A stretch of DNA of 45,089 nt from Litoreibacter sp. (GTDB lineage: Bacteria; Pseudomonadota; Alphaproteobacteria; Rhodobacterales; Rhodobacteraceae), in NCBI GenBank assembly GCA_026710325.1, contig JAPORH010000171.1, forward strand, positions 1-45,089, in the 5' to 3' direction. The notes beneath the pieces were generated by a model. The model saw only the letters and a program-made list of their open reading frames with translations, ran no database searches and was not told the DNA's origin. The translations under genes and the position numbers were made by a program. Positions 16,791 through 26,689 of the stretch are shown one piece after another. Position 1 is the first letter of the stretch. The number at the start of each line of letters is the position of its first letter.

Positions 16791-18377
16791 ATGACTGATC
16801 TCGCGCCACTGCGCCGCGCCCTGCTTTCCGTATCCGACAAAACCGGCCTGATTGAGCTCGCCACTGCTCTCAACGCGCGCGGTGTCGAGCTGCTCTCAAC
16901 AGGTGGCTCCGCCGCTGCGATCCGGGCGGCTGGCCTGCCCGTGCGCGACGTCGCCGAGGTGACGGGGTTCCCGGAGATGATGGATGGCCGCGTGAAGACA
17001 CTGCACCCGATGGTGCATGGCGGGTTGCTGGCCCTGCGCGACGATGACGGTCACGTTGCTGCGATGGAAGAGCACGGCATTGGCGCGATCGACCTGCTGG
17101 TCGTGAACCTCTACCCGTTCGAGGAAACGGTCGACAAAGGCGCCGACTACGACACCTGCATCGAGAATATTGATATTGGTGGGCCTGCGATGATCCGCGC
17201 TGCTTCCAAAAACCATCGCTTTGTCAGTGTCGTCACGGATGTCGAGGACTATGAGGCCCTGCTATCCGAGCTTGATGCCAATGACGGACAAACGACGTAT
17301 TCTTTCCGGCAACGCCTCGCTTTGACGGCCTATTCGCGAACTGCGGCCTATGACGCAGCCGTGTCGGCCTGGATGGCGGAGGCTCTGGGGGAGGTGCCCC
17401 GTCGCCGCGCCGTTGCGGGCAAGCTCGCACAGTCTTTGCGTTACGGCGAAAACCCGCATCAGGCGGCGGCCTTCTATACTGATGGCAGCGCGCGGCCTGG
17501 CGTTGCGACCGCGACCCAACATCAGGGCAAAGAGCTGTCTTACAACAATATCAACGACACCGACGCCGCATTTGAGCTGGTCGCTGAGTTTGATCCCGCA
17601 GACGGACCAGCCGTTGCAATCATCAAACATGCCAACCCTTGTGGCGTGGCAAGCGGGGCCACCTTGGCCGAGGCCTACGAGAAGGCCTTCCAGTGCGACC
17701 AAACCTCAGCTTTTGGCGGGATCATTGCACTCAACCAGCCGTTGGATGGCGCCACCGCAGAAGCGATCAGCGGCATTTTCACGGAAGTGGTTATTGCGCC
17801 GGGCGCCGACGCCGATGCGCTTGAAGTGTTCTCTAAGAAAAAGAACTTGCGCCTTCTCACAACGGATGGCTTGCCAGATATTCGCAAAGGCGGGTTGGCC
17901 TATAAGCAGGTCTCGGGCGGGATGCTGGTGCAGGATAAAGATGTCGGCCATATCGCCGCGTCCGACCTCAAAGTGGTGACCAAGCGTGCGCCTTCTGAGC
18001 AAGAAATCAAAGACATGCTTTTTGCTTGGACCGTAGCCAAACATGTCAAATCCAACGCGATCGTCTACGCCAAGGATGGCGCGACTGTTGGGGTTGGCGC
18101 TGGGCAGATGAGCCGGGTCGACTCGACTCGCATTGCCGCGCGCAAAGCACAAGACATGGCAGATGTTTTGGGTCTTGAACAAAGCCCTACGATCGGATCG
18201 GTCGTCTCGTCCGACGCGTTCTTCCCATTCGCCGATGGCTTAATCACGGCGGCAGAAGCTGGGGCCACTGCTCTTATTCAACCCGGCGGTTCCATGCGCG
18301 ATGACGAAGTGATCGCGGCCGCGGATGAGCTTGGCCTTGCGATGGTCTTCACCGGCATGCGGCACTTCCGGCACTGA
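16791..18377 (+). CDS. purH: Bifunctional AICAR transformylase / IMP cyclohydrolase
   Basis: The 528-residue PurH catalyses the last two steps of IMP synthesis. The N-terminal IMP cyclohydrolase domain (to about residue 200) shows [33 protein letters not shown] and NLYPFEE. The C-terminal AICAR transformylase domain shows LRYGENPHQ, the catalytic-region KHANPCGVA, and near the end DAFFPFADG. Length is normal. The ATG follows an AGGA site. The stop is one base before the lspA start. Confidence 0.98.
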   Translation: MTDLAPLRRALLSVSDKTGLIELATALNARGVELLSTGGSAAAIRAAGLPVRDVAEVTGFPEMMDGRVKTLHPMVHGGLLALRDDDGHVAAMEEHGIGAIDLLVVNLYPFEETVDKGADYDTCIENIDIGGPAMIRAASKNHRFVSVVTDVEDYEALLSELDANDGQTTYSFRQRLALTAYSRTAAYDAAVSAWMAEALGEVPRRRAVAGKLAQSLRYGENPHQAAAFYTDGSARPGVATATQHQGKELSYNNINDTDAAFELVAEFDPADGPAVAIIKHANPCGVASGATLAEAYEKAFQCDQTSAFGGIIALNQPLDGATAEAISGIFTEVVIAPGADADALEVFSKKKNLRLLTTDGLPDIRKGGLAYKQVSGGMLVQDKDVGHIAASDLKVVTKRAPSEQEIKDMLFAWTVAKHVKSNAIVYAKDGATVGVGAGQMSRVDSTRIAARKAQDMADVLGLEQSPTIGSVVSSDAFFPFADGLITAAEAGATALIQPGGSMRDDEVIAAADELGLAMVFTGMRHFRH

Positions 18378-18378
18378 C

Positions 18379-18858
18379 ATGCGCTACATTGGTCTCGCCT
18401 TTCTGTTTGCATTCCTGACGGACCAGCTGTCCAAGCTGTGGGTGATGTTTGGATTGGACATGCAGGTGGGCGAGCGCCTTGATATCCTGCCGCCATTGCT
18501 GGTTTTCAAATTCGGCTGGAATGACGGGATCAATTTTGGCCTGTTTGGTGGCAATCCTGATGGGGCGCGGTGGGTCTTGATCGCACTGGCGCTTGTCATT
18601 TCCGCCGCGCTTTTGTGGTGGGCGCGCAAGAGTATCACTCGGCCTATAGCGCTGATTGGTGTGGGTCTCATTGTTGGCGGCGCCTTGGCCAACGCGCTCG
18701 ATCGGGTGCTTTACGGGGCTGTTGCGGATTTTCTGAATATGTCTTGCTGCGGGATCAACAACCCATTCATTTTCAACATCGCGGACATCTGGATCTTCGC
18801 TGGAGCCTTCGCCATAGTTATCTTTGATGAGAAAAAAGACGGCGCAAACACCGCGTGA
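18379..18858 (+). CDS. lspA: Lipoprotein signal peptidase II
   Basis: The 159-residue inner-membrane aspartyl protease cleaves prolipoprotein signal peptides. Four hydrophobic segments are visible. Catalytic aspartates are expected in ANALDRV (about residue 112) and FNIADIW (about residue 137); both motifs are present. TDQLSKLWV at residues 13-21 and [11 protein letters not shown] match the family. The unusual pair of Cys in [11 protein letters not shown] lies just before the second Asp. The start is 1 bp after the purH stop, so translation is probably coupled. The lipoprotein encoded next is a likely client. Confidence 0.95.
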   Translation: MRYIGLAFLFAFLTDQLSKLWVMFGLDMQVGERLDILPPLLVFKFGWNDGINFGLFGGNPDGARWVLIALALVISAALLWWARKSITRPIALIGVGLIVGGALANALDRVLYGAVADFLNMSCCGINNPFIFNIADIWIFAGAFAIVIFDEKKDGANTA

Positions 18859-18912
18859 CGGGGATGCGCAAATCGTCTAGGAAGTTTCGTGAACGGGTGC
18901 AGGAGGCAGGCA

Positions 18913-19437
18913 ATGGGATCAAAAGGCAAAATCCTGATCGGGATGGTGCTGGTCGCTTTGACCCTGTCCGCATGCAGCCGTAACCGCGAGCCGCAATTGT
19001 TGAACATTAAGTCCAACACAGACGGCCCGGATGAATTCGCCATTCTTCCCAACAAACCTTTGGTGCAGCCTGAGGACTACGCGGCATTGCCTCAGCCCAC
19101 ACCGGGCGGCGCGAACCGCGCCGATGCGAACCCGCTGGCGGATGCGACGCTGGCGCTTGGGGGCGACCCAAATGGTGGCATTAGAGACGGCGGTTTGGTC
19201 AACTACGCGTCCCGTTATGGCGTGACACCCGGCATTCGTGAGCAACTCGCCAAGGAAGACCTGCAGTTCCGCCGTGACAATGACGGTCGGGTTTTGGAGC
19301 GGCTGTTTAACGTGAACGTCTATTTCGAGGCCTACGAGTCCCAGTCACTGGATCAATACGGTGAGTTGGAGCGCCTGCGCCGACTTGGCGTCAGAACCGT
19401 CTCCGCCCCACCGGAAGGCGTCGAAACCCCTCAGTAA
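18913..19437 (+). CDS. DUF3035 lipoprotein (BamF-like)
   Basis: A 174-residue lipoprotein. The signal peptide (KILIGMVLVALTLSAC) ends in a lipobox LSAC with Cys near residue 21. The start at 18913 follows a strong AGGAGG site. The mature part holds the DUF3035 signature DGPDEFAILPNKPLVQPEDYAALPQPTPGGANRA (split here only for mention), then a low-complexity link and a C-terminal helix. In Caulobacter a protein of this type co-purifies with the outer-membrane beta-barrel assembly machine and is called BamF; applying that name here is by family knowledge. It lies 54 bp after lspA. Confidence 0.88.
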   Translation: MGSKGKILIGMVLVALTLSACSRNREPQLLNIKSNTDGPDEFAILPNKPLVQPEDYAALPQPTPGGANRADANPLADATLALGGDPNGGIRDGGLVNYASRYGVTPGIREQLAKEDLQFRRDNDGRVLERLFNVNVYFEAYESQSLDQYGELERLRRLGVRTVSAPPEGVETPQ

Positions 19438-19542
19438 CGCTGTCGCGTTATCACGAGCGCGTTGGTGGCGTTGAAACATTCTCTTTCAGCGCCATACTTA
19501 CACACAAGCTTTCGCTTCGACATGATACAACAAGGACGTTCC

Positions 19543-20886
19543 ATGCTGAGCAGATTCCTGACGACTTTCGCCATGCTTCTGGCCCTACCGGCCGCAGCTG
19601 CTGAAAACATCACCACCTTCACCTTGGACAACGGACTTGAGGCCGTCGTGATCGAGGATCACCGCGCCCCCGTCGTCGTTCACATGCTTTGGTACAAGGT
19701 GGGCGCCGCTGATGAGCCGCCGGGCGCCTCTGGCGTGGCGCATTTTCTGGAACATCTGATGTTTAAGGGCACGGACAAGCTGGAGGCGGGTGAATTCTCC
19801 GACGTCGTTCAGGCCAATGGTGGAACGGATAACGCGTTCACCTCGCAAGACTACACCGGCTATTTCCAACGCGTTGCCGCCGACCGGTTGGGTCTGATGA
19901 TGGAGATGGAAGCCAACCGCATGCGCAACCTTCGGCTTACAGAGACAGATATCGTGACCGAACGTGACGTGATCCTGGAAGAACGCGCGCAACGGACTGA
20001 TAGCGATCCGGGCGCGCTATTTGGCGAGCAACGCAGCGCCGCGCAATTCATGAGCCACCCCTATGGCATCCCCATCATTGGCTGGCGTCATGAAATGGAG
20101 CAGCTCGATATGGAGGATGTCATGTCCTTCTACCGCGAATTCTACGCCCCGAATGCCGCCGTGCTGGTTGTCGCGGGTGACGTTGATCCGGCTGAGGTGC
20201 AAGCCTTGGCGGAACAGCATTATGGGCCACTAGAGCCTACACCGGGCCTTGAGGCGCGCGAACGCCCGCAAGAGCCGCCGCAACTGGTCGAGCGGCGCTT
20301 GGTCTTTGAGGACGAGCGCGCTTCACAACCCTACGTGGTGCGCACTTACCTTGCACCTGAGCGCGACAGTGGTGATCAGGAAACAGCCGCCGCCCTTGCG
20401 CTTTTGGCAGATGTTTTGGGCGGGAGCTCAGCCACTTCGGTCATGGGACAGGCGTTAGAGCTGGAAAATCCGAAGGCGGTTTACACCTCGGCGTTCTATC
20501 GCGGCCTGAATTATGACGACACGACATTCGGTTTGGTCATTGTGCCAACTCCCGATGTCAGCTTGCAGGAAGCCGAAGACGCTATGGACGCGGTGGTTGC
20601 TCAATTCATTGAAGATGGCGTTGATGCGGAGCAGTTGGAGCGGATCAAGGCCCAAATCCACGCATCCGAGGTCTATGCCCAAGACGATGTCGGCGGGCTC
20701 GCGCGGCGCTACGGCACAGCGCTGACGTCTGGCCTCACCGTCGAGGACGTGAAGGCCTGGCCCGACATTCTGCAAGCGGTGACCGAAGAAGACATCATTG
20801 CCGCTGCGAAGATGATCTTTGACCGCGATAAGGCAGTGACCGGCTGGTTCCGCAAACCCGTTGAAACTGTGGAGGTGACTCAATGA
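19543..20886 (+). CDS. M16 zinc metallopeptidase, active-site subunit
   Basis: A 447-residue exported M16 (pitrilysin/PqqL-like) peptidase. The signal peptide is about residues 1-20 (FLTTFAMLLALPAAAA). The zinc motif HxxEH appears as HFLEH at residues 67-71, followed by LMFKGTDKLEAGEF, with the downstream Glu expected about 75 residues later in EANRMRNLRLTETDIVTERDVILEERAQR. The start at 19543 is set by AAGGA 7-11 nt upstream and by the signal peptide. Its stop overlaps the next gene by 4 bp, which encodes a partner lacking the zinc motif. The two probably form a heterodimer in the periplasm, as in mitochondrial processing peptidase-like pairs. Confidence 0.93.
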   Translation: MLSRFLTTFAMLLALPAAAAENITTFTLDNGLEAVVIEDHRAPVVVHMLWYKVGAADEPPGASGVAHFLEHLMFKGTDKLEAGEFSDVVQANGGTDNAFTSQDYTGYFQRVAADRLGLMMEMEANRMRNLRLTETDIVTERDVILEERAQRTDSDPGALFGEQRSAAQFMSHPYGIPIIGWRHEMEQLDMEDVMSFYREFYAPNAAVLVVAGDVDPAEVQALAEQHYGPLEPTPGLEARERPQEPPQLVERRLVFEDERASQPYVVRTYLAPERDSGDQETAAALALLADVLGGSSATSVMGQALELENPKAVYTSAFYRGLNYDDTTFGLVIVPTPDVSLQEAEDAMDAVVAQFIEDGVDAEQLERIKAQIHASEVYAQDDVGGLARRYGTALTSGLTVEDVKAWPDILQAVTEEDIIAAAKMIFDRDKAVTGWFRKPVETVEVTQ

Positions 20887-22193
20887 TCCGTTTCGTCTTT
20901 GTAGCCGCAGCATTGGTTTTAGCGGCGCTTCCTGCGCGAGCGATTGACATCAAGGAGGTCACATCGCCCGGCGGCATCACTGCTTGGTTGGTGGAAGAGC
21001 ATTCGATCCCATTCACGGCCTTGGAAATCCGCTTCAAAGGTGGCGCATCGCTAGATCGTGACGGCAAACGTGGGGCTATAAACCTTATGACTGGCCTGCT
21101 GGACGAAGGTGCAGGCGATCTTGACGCAACGGGTTTTGCCGCGGCGCGTGAAGCCTTAGCTGCAAGCTACGGGTTCGACGTTCGGGACGACTCCTTCTCT
21201 GTGTCCGCTCAATTTCTAACGGGAAATCGCGAAGAAGCGGTCGCACTTTTGAAACTTGCCTTGAACGAGCCACGCTTTGATCAATCCTCAATCGATCGAG
21301 TTCGCTCACAAATCGTGTCGATCATCGGCTCTGACGCGAAGGATCCGAATGAGATTGCGAGCGACACCGCCGCGCGGCTGCATTGGGGGGACCATCCCTA
21401 TGGCTCCAACAGCAATGGCACGATTGAGAGTGTGACAGCACTGACCCGCGACGATGTCGTGAATGCCTACAAAGACGTTTTGGCACGTGACCGGCTGTAT
21501 GTGGGCGCGGTTGGTGACATTACGGCAGAAGAGCTTGGCGCGATCCTTGATGACCTTCTGGGCGGTTTGCCAGAAGTGGGTGCGCCGATGCCGGAGCAGG
21601 CCGAATACCTACAAACGGGCGGTATCACGGTTGTGCCTTTCAACACGCCACAATCCGTGGCTCTGTTTGGCCATGAGGGGATCGAACGGCATGATCCTGA
21701 CTTCTTCCCGGCCTTCGTGATGAACCAGATCATGGGCGCGGGCGGCTTTGGCTCCCGTCTGATGCAGGAGGTGCGCGAAAAGCGCGGGCTGACATATGGG
21801 ATCGGCTCCTACCTCGTTCCAAAGGATTACGGCTACCTGTATTTGGGTCAGTTCGCGTCCTCCAATGACCGCATTGCCGAAGCGATTGATGTTGTGAAAG
21901 GCGAATGGGCGCGGCTGGCCGAGGAAGGCGTGACCGAGGAGGAGCTTGCCGACGCGCAGCGCTACCTAACAGGCGCCTACCCGCTGCGCTTTGATGGCAA
22001 CGCACAGATCGCAGGCATTCTTGCTGGCATGCAGATGGACGACTTGCCGATTGACTACGCGGATACCCGCAACGATCGGGTAAATGCCGTGACAGTTGAT
22101 GACATTAAGCGAGTGGCCGAACGTTTGCTGCGGCCTCAGGATCTTCACTTTGTGGTCGTCGGTCAGCCGGAAGGGTTGGAAAGCACCAACTGA
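20883..22193 (+). CDS. M16 peptidase family, non-zinc partner subunit
   Basis: A 436-residue exported M16 family protein with a signal peptide (residues 1-20, FVFVAAALVLAALPARA). The position of the HxxEH motif is occupied by GAINLMTGLLDEG, so it is predicted to be catalytically inactive by itself. The C-terminal domain keeps the EKRGLTYG substrate-binding R/Y region that active partners often rely on. The start overlaps the upstream stop as ATGA, indicating translational coupling and a 1:1 complex. Confidence 0.92.
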   Translation: MIRFVFVAAALVLAALPARAIDIKEVTSPGGITAWLVEEHSIPFTALEIRFKGGASLDRDGKRGAINLMTGLLDEGAGDLDATGFAAAREALAASYGFDVRDDSFSVSAQFLTGNREEAVALLKLALNEPRFDQSSIDRVRSQIVSIIGSDAKDPNEIASDTAARLHWGDHPYGSNSNGTIESVTALTRDDVVNAYKDVLARDRLYVGAVGDITAEELGAILDDLLGGLPEVGAPMPEQAEYLQTGGITVVPFNTPQSVALFGHEGIERHDPDFFPAFVMNQIMGAGGFGSRLMQEVREKRGLTYGIGSYLVPKDYGYLYLGQFASSNDRIAEAIDVVKGEWARLAEEGVTEEELADAQRYLTGAYPLRFDGNAQIAGILAGMQMDDLPIDYADTRNDRVNAVTVDDIKRVAERLLRPQDLHFVVVGQPEGLESTN

Positions 22194-22237
22194 TCTGAGA
22201 TAGCCGAATCGTAGGCGTTTATGCTAAACCTTGGGGC

Positions 22238-24076
22238 ATGAACGCCCAAGACCCCAATATAAGCCAAAATCTGCCTGCAATCAGGCAGCTGGACGAGGTT
22301 GCAGTAAACCGCATCGCTGCCGGGGAGGTGGTTGAGCGCCCTGCTTCCGCGGTCAAAGAGCTGATTGAGAATGCTCTTGATGCAGGCGCGACGCGCATTG
22401 AGCTTGCCATCAAGGATGGTGGCAAGACGCTCATCCGGGTCACAGATAACGGTCACGGTATGGGCGCAGCTGATCTGCCCATGGCGCTCTCTCGACACGC
22501 GACCTCCAAGATCGACGGCTCCGATCTGCTGAACATCCACACCTTCGGGTTTCGGGGTGAGGCGCTGCCGTCATTGGGCGCGGTTGGCAGGCTCACGATC
22601 AACTCACGTGCGGAGGGGTCCGACAGCGCTTACACAATCGCGGTCAGTGGTGGCACACAGGAAAGCGTCCGCCCCGCTGCCTTGGCATCTGGCACAGTCG
22701 TCGAGCTACGCGACTTGTTCTATGCGACGCCTGCGCGTCTCAAATTCCTGCGCACAGACCGGGCGGAGACGCAGGCGATCAGCGATGTGGTGAAGCGGCT
22801 GGCCATGGCGGAGCCTTACGTGGGCTTCACGATCCGCGATATTTCCAATGAGGATCAAGGGCGGGTTAGTTTCCGCGCCGACCCACAAACGGGCGATCTG
22901 TTTGAAGCCATGGGCGCAAGGCTGCGTCAGATACTGGGCACGGATTTCGCTGAGAATGCCCTGCAGATCGACGCGGAGCGGGAGGGGATTACCCTGACCG
23001 GTTTCGCTTCCCTTCCGACCTATTCGCGGGGCGCGGCAACCGCGCAATATCTATTCGTCAATGGCCGCCCTGTAAGAGACAAGCTTCTGATCGGTGCGCT
23101 GCGCGGCGCCTATTCGGATTTCTTGTCGCGTGACCGGCACCCTGCCGTGGCGCTCTTCCTCGAATGCGACCCACAAAAAGTCGATGTGAACGTGCATCCA
23201 GCCAAAGCAGAGGTCCGTTTCCGCGATCCGGGCGTCGCGCGTGGTTTGATCGTCTCAGCCTTGAAACACGCGCTTGCGGAGGCGGGGCATCGCGCCTCCA
23301 GCACGGTTGCCGATGCGACACTTGGCGCTTTTCGGCCGGAGCCCGTTGGTCGGGTCTATCAGATGGACATGCCGTCACAGCAAGCGCTTCGCGGCAGTTA
23401 TCAAGCGCAAGCGCCTGGTTTTTTGGAGGCGCCAGCGCCATTCGCACCCGCTACCGCGCGCGTCGAAGAGGTTGTCGAAACGGAGCTGCCACAAGACACG
23501 CCTTTGGGCGCTGCCCGCGCGCAGGTCCATGAGAATTACATCATCGCGCAGACCGCCGATGGAATGGTGATCGTCGATCAGCACGCGGCCCACGAGCGTT
23601 TGGTCTACGAAAAGCTCAAACGCCAGATGGCCGAAAGCGGTGTTGCGGCGCAAGCGCTGCTTATTCCTGAGATTGTCGACCTGTCCGAAGGGGACGCAGC
23701 TTTGCTCATGGAATACGCGGGCCAGCTTGCGCAGTTCGGGCTAACAATTGAGCCCTTTGGCAAAGGCTCAATTGCGGTACGGGAGACCCCCGCAATCCTG
23801 GGTGTCATCAATGCCGAAGCCATGCTGCGCGATATCCTTGATGAGATCGCGGATTTGGGTGACACGCAAACCTTGGCAGACAAGATCGAGGCGGTGCTGA
23901 GCCGGGTTGCCTGCCACGGGTCGATCCGGTCTGGCCGGGTCATGCGTGCAGATGAGATGAACGCGCTTTTGCGCGAAATGGAAGCCACGCCGCATTCAGG
24001 CCAATGCAACCATGGCCGCCCAACCTATGTCGAGCTGAAGCTCGCCGATATTGAAAAACTGTTTGGCCGCACATGA
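22238..24076 (+). CDS. mutL: DNA mismatch repair protein MutL
   Basis: A 612-residue MutL. The N-terminal GHKL ATPase carries LIENALDAGA (motif I), DNGHGM (motif II), and TFGFRGEALPS with SRHATSKI (motif III region). The C-terminal dimerisation and endonuclease domain carries DQHAAHERLVYE near residue 447, which matches the DQHA(X)2E(X)4E nuclease motif. It also carries ACHGSIRSGR and CNHGRPT zinc-site-like motifs. It is therefore a nicking MutL, as expected outside the MutH-containing gammaproteobacteria. Its stop overlaps the rmuC start by 4 bp. Confidence 0.97.
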   Translation: MNAQDPNISQNLPAIRQLDEVAVNRIAAGEVVERPASAVKELIENALDAGATRIELAIKDGGKTLIRVTDNGHGMGAADLPMALSRHATSKIDGSDLLNIHTFGFRGEALPSLGAVGRLTINSRAEGSDSAYTIAVSGGTQESVRPAALASGTVVELRDLFYATPARLKFLRTDRAETQAISDVVKRLAMAEPYVGFTIRDISNEDQGRVSFRADPQTGDLFEAMGARLRQILGTDFAENALQIDAEREGITLTGFASLPTYSRGAATAQYLFVNGRPVRDKLLIGALRGAYSDFLSRDRHPAVALFLECDPQKVDVNVHPAKAEVRFRDPGVARGLIVSALKHALAEAGHRASSTVADATLGAFRPEPVGRVYQMDMPSQQALRGSYQAQAPGFLEAPAPFAPATARVEEVVETELPQDTPLGAARAQVHENYIIAQTADGMVIVDQHAAHERLVYEKLKRQMAESGVAAQALLIPEIVDLSEGDAALLMEYAGQLAQFGLTIEPFGKGSIAVRETPAILGVINAEAMLRDILDEIADLGDTQTLADKIEAVLSRVACHGSIRSGRVMRADEMNALLREMEATPHSGQCNHGRPTYVELKLADIEKLFGRT

Positions 24077-25299
24077 TCCAGATTGGTGGGATGAGTTTTG
24101 ATCTGAGCGATCCGGTGGTGATCGCGGCGCTCTGTGGGGCTGCTTTGCTACTGCTGATCGTTTTGCTGTTGATCTTTTCGCTGCGTGCTGCTGACCGGTC
24201 TGCCAGAGCGGCTGAGCCTTTGGCGGGGCAGGTGCATCAGCTTGCGCAAGTGGTTCAGGGCCTCAGCAACGGTCAAGCGCAACTCAGTGGTGGGCTCGAC
24301 TCCGTTTCCAAATCCCAAGCCATGACCTTGCAAGCGATGGAGGTGCGCATGGCGGAGGTGCAGCATCAAATGTCAGAGCGCCTGCACGAAAGCGCGATGA
24401 AAACCGCGCGGTCCATGTCGGATTTGCAGGAGCGGATGAACGACACGCTGCATGGCTCATCTGAGAAGACGACCAAATCGCTCACCCAGTTGCAGGAGCG
24501 GCTGGCCACGATCGACAAAGCGCAGACCAATATCGAGAAACTGTCCGGCGACGTCCTTTCGCTTCAGGACATTCTATCGAACAAGCAAACGCGCGGGGCC
24601 TTCGGGGAAATTCAACTTAACGACATTGTCTCAAAGGCTTTGCCTGCGGATAGCTACTCGTTCCAGACTACGCTTTCGAACAATAAGCGGGCCGACTGCC
24701 TGATCAAATTGCCGAACCCACCCGGTCCGATTGTGATCGACGCCAAGTTCCCGCTTGAGGCCTATGAGGCGCTGGTTTCTGCCGAAACGAAGGAGGCGCA
24801 GGCGCGCGCTTTGACGGCTTTGGGGCAAGCGGTGCGCGTACATATCAAGAAGATCGCAGAAAGTTATTTGATCGAAGGCGAAACCGCCGACGGGGCTTTG
24901 ATGTTCATGCCCTCCGAGGCGGTTTACGCTGAGCTACACGCCAAGTTGCCGAATATCATTCGGGAAGGCTTTGCTGCGCGCGTTTGGATCGTTTCGCCCA
25001 CAACCTGTATGGCCACGCTGAACACCATGCGCGCGATTTTGAAAGATGCCCGGATGCGCGAGCAAACGGGCGAAATCCGCAAGGCTCTGAAACAGCTGCA
25101 CCGCGACGTCGAGATCATCGGCGAAAAGGCGGGCAAGCTGGAGACCCATTTGCGCCAAGCGGGCGACGACGTCGCTGGCGTCATCACAGCGGCGACGCGC
25201 GCAGGGAAACGTGCCGACCGTCTCGACAACTTTGATTTCGAGGAGCTGGCGCCAGAGGCGGACACGAATGTCGTACCGCTAGGTAAGGTTCAGGAATAA
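24073..25299 (+). CDS. rmuC: DNA recombination protein RmuC
   Basis: The 408-residue RmuC-family protein limits recombination at inverted repeats in E. coli and has a restriction-nuclease-like core. An N-terminal membrane helix (about residues 14-36) is followed by a long coiled coil (about 45-165). The conserved domain then shows QTRGAFGEIQLNDIV, DCLIKLPNP, IVIDAKFPLEAYE, FMPSEAVYAEL and IVSPTTCMATLNTMRAI. It is translationally coupled to mutL (ATGA overlap), which places two genome-stability genes in one transcript. Confidence 0.95.
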   Translation: MIQIGGMSFDLSDPVVIAALCGAALLLLIVLLLIFSLRAADRSARAAEPLAGQVHQLAQVVQGLSNGQAQLSGGLDSVSKSQAMTLQAMEVRMAEVQHQMSERLHESAMKTARSMSDLQERMNDTLHGSSEKTTKSLTQLQERLATIDKAQTNIEKLSGDVLSLQDILSNKQTRGAFGEIQLNDIVSKALPADSYSFQTTLSNNKRADCLIKLPNPPGPIVIDAKFPLEAYEALVSAETKEAQARALTALGQAVRVHIKKIAESYLIEGETADGALMFMPSEAVYAELHAKLPNIIREGFAARVWIVSPTTCMATLNTMRAILKDARMREQTGEIRKALKQLHRDVEIIGEKAGKLETHLRQAGDDVAGVITAATRAGKRADRLDNFDFEELAPEADTNVVPLGKVQE

Positions 25300-25328
25300 A
25301 AAAAGGCCGCCCCGACGGCGACCTTTTG
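25300..25328. terminator. Bidirectional terminator between rmuC and chrR
   Basis: AAAAGGCCGCC and GGCGACCTTTT pair with one mismatch around a 5-nt loop, with A7 to the left and CTTTTGCTT to the right. It separates the convergent genes rmuC and chrR. Confidence 0.75.
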
Positions 25329-25345
25329 CTTCCATGAATGGACAG

Positions 25346-26005
25346 CTAAATGCGCGCGAACTTCTGCGCGATACGCGCGATCATCCCGTCAAATTTGAGC
25401 GGTGCGTCGGTTGCGGCCAGGCAAATGCAAGGCTCGCCTTCTTCGGCCACCGGTGTGTGATGGTCCGCCTCAGTGGCGATTTCGATATCGCCGCGCGCGA
25501 AGCGGTCATCTTCATCCTTGAACGCGCCCTGCAAAACGAGGGTCAGCTCAGTCCCGCGATGCCCATGGTCGGGCATCTGTGCGCCGCCGGGAATATAGAG
25601 TAGACGAGCAGAGGCCGAGCGGGATGTTGGCAAAATCGCCTGCTTGACGCCCATACCGACAGATCGCCATTTCACGCTGTCCAAATCGCCGCCGATATAA
25701 TCGCGAAGCGCATCGGGGAAGATGTCAGATTTCGGCGCAGCGGGCTCGGCGCGAAACTCTGTGCCGCCCGCATCAATAATGTCAAAGACGTCGGACAGGG
25801 TTGAAGACATATCGGTCGTCCCGACATCCTCCAACACTGCGCCGCCGACAGCCTCATACGCGCCAAGGCGCGCACGGCATTCGTCACAAATGGAAATATG
25901 CGTGGCAACAACAAGGTTGAAGGCCTCTGGCAGGGTGCCTGCCGCATATCCCATCAATAGCTCGTCACTCAGGTGATGTTTAATCTGGCTCATATCGCTG
26001 GTCAT
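25346..26005 (-). CDS. chrR: ChrR-family zinc anti-sigma factor of RpoE (cupin domain)
   Basis: A 219-residue ChrR. The N-terminal zinc anti-sigma domain shows the ligand set His11, His36, Cys40 and Cys43 (LVVATHISICDECRARLG), matching R. sphaeroides ChrR after an offset of 5. The C-terminal cupin domain contains the HGHRGTE metal motif and a later His in EADHHTP. In R. sphaeroides the cupin half is needed to release RpoE in response to singlet oxygen; that role is carried over by family. The start overlaps the rpoE stop (ATGA), which gives a coupled sigma/anti-sigma pair. Confidence 0.95.
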   Translation of the reverse strand: MTSDMSQIKHHLSDELLMGYAAGTLPEAFNLVVATHISICDECRARLGAYEAVGGAVLEDVGTTDMSSTLSDVFDIIDAGGTEFRAEPAAPKSDIFPDALRDYIGGDLDSVKWRSVGMGVKQAILPTSRSASARLLYIPGGAQMPDHGHRGTELTLVLQGAFKDEDDRFARGDIEIATEADHHTPVAEEGEPCICLAATDAPLKFDGMIARIAQKFARI

Positions 26006-26538
26006 TTCATTGCATGCCTCAGGCGCTCCAGCGCCACGCGAATTCTGGATTTGATCGTGCCCAAGGGCAGACCCGTTTCGGCGGCAATCTCGGAATGGGT
26101 GAGATCGCCAAAATAGGCTTTTTGAATAAGCTCGCGTTGTTTTTCAGGCAGCTCGGCAATCGCGGCTACGAGTTGCTCACTTTCCTGCTGCAGGCCGATC
26201 ACCTCGGACGGTTCCGGCTCGGCCTCAGGCCCCCATGTCAGTTCATCAGGCTCCGGACGACGCTCTTTTCTGAGCAAATCGATCCGCCGGTTGCGTGCGA
26301 TGGTGAAAATCCACGTCGAGACTGATGCTCGGGCAGGGTCAAACATATGCGCCTTGCGCCACAGCGTGACCATCACGTCCTGCGCGCATTCTTCGGCCAT
26401 TGATATGTTCGATCCTGACTTCATCAGAAACGCTTTCACCCTTGGTCCAAAATGGGCAAACAACTCGGCGAAGGCCTCCCGGTCCTGGGAGGTTTTGATC
26501 CGCGCCATGCAGTCAACCCATCTGTTTTCATCGCTCAT
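26002..26538 (-). CDS. rpoE: ECF sigma factor RpoE (ChrR-controlled, ECF11-like)
   Basis: A 178-residue ECF sigma factor. Region 2 shows AFAELFAHFGPRVKAFLM, EECAQDVMVTLWRKA and STWIFTIARNRRIDLLRK. Region 4 shows THSEIAAETGLPLGTIKSRIRVALERLR. It is very close in layout to R. sphaeroides RpoE, which drives the singlet-oxygen response. The start at 26538 (MSDENRW) is chosen because homologues begin there. An in-frame ATG at 26655 would sit at the predicted transcription start of the RpoE-type promoter, so a 39-residue extension would need a leaderless message. Neither start has a good ribosome site, so the start is uncertain while the gene is not. Confidence 0.94.
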   Translation of the reverse strand: MSDENRWVDCMARIKTSQDREAFAELFAHFGPRVKAFLMKSGSNISMAEECAQDVMVTLWRKAHMFDPARASVSTWIFTIARNRRIDLLRKERRPEPDELTWGPEAEPEPSEVIGLQQESEQLVAAIAELPEKQRELIQKAYFGDLTHSEIAAETGLPLGTIKSRIRVALERLRHAMK

Positions 26539-26659
26539 GTTGGATGATGCCGATCGCTTTGTTTTGGCCGCACTCGCGGGCGGCACAGGACGCGCCGCTT
26601 TAGCGATTATAGGCGTCTGGGCCGGGGCCTCAACGGTCTCGATCTCATTCAACATGCAT

Positions 26660-26689
26660 TAATTACGCAGCAAAGGTTAATCCGGATCA
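26660..26689 (-). promoter_or_regulatory. RpoE-type autoregulatory promoter of rpoE-chrR
   Basis: On the minus strand, TGATCC (26684-26689) and TAATTA (26660-26665) are separated by exactly 18 bp. R. sphaeroides RpoE promoters have TGATCC and a TAA-starting -10 at this spacing. The predicted start of transcription is about 26653-26654. Confidence 0.6.
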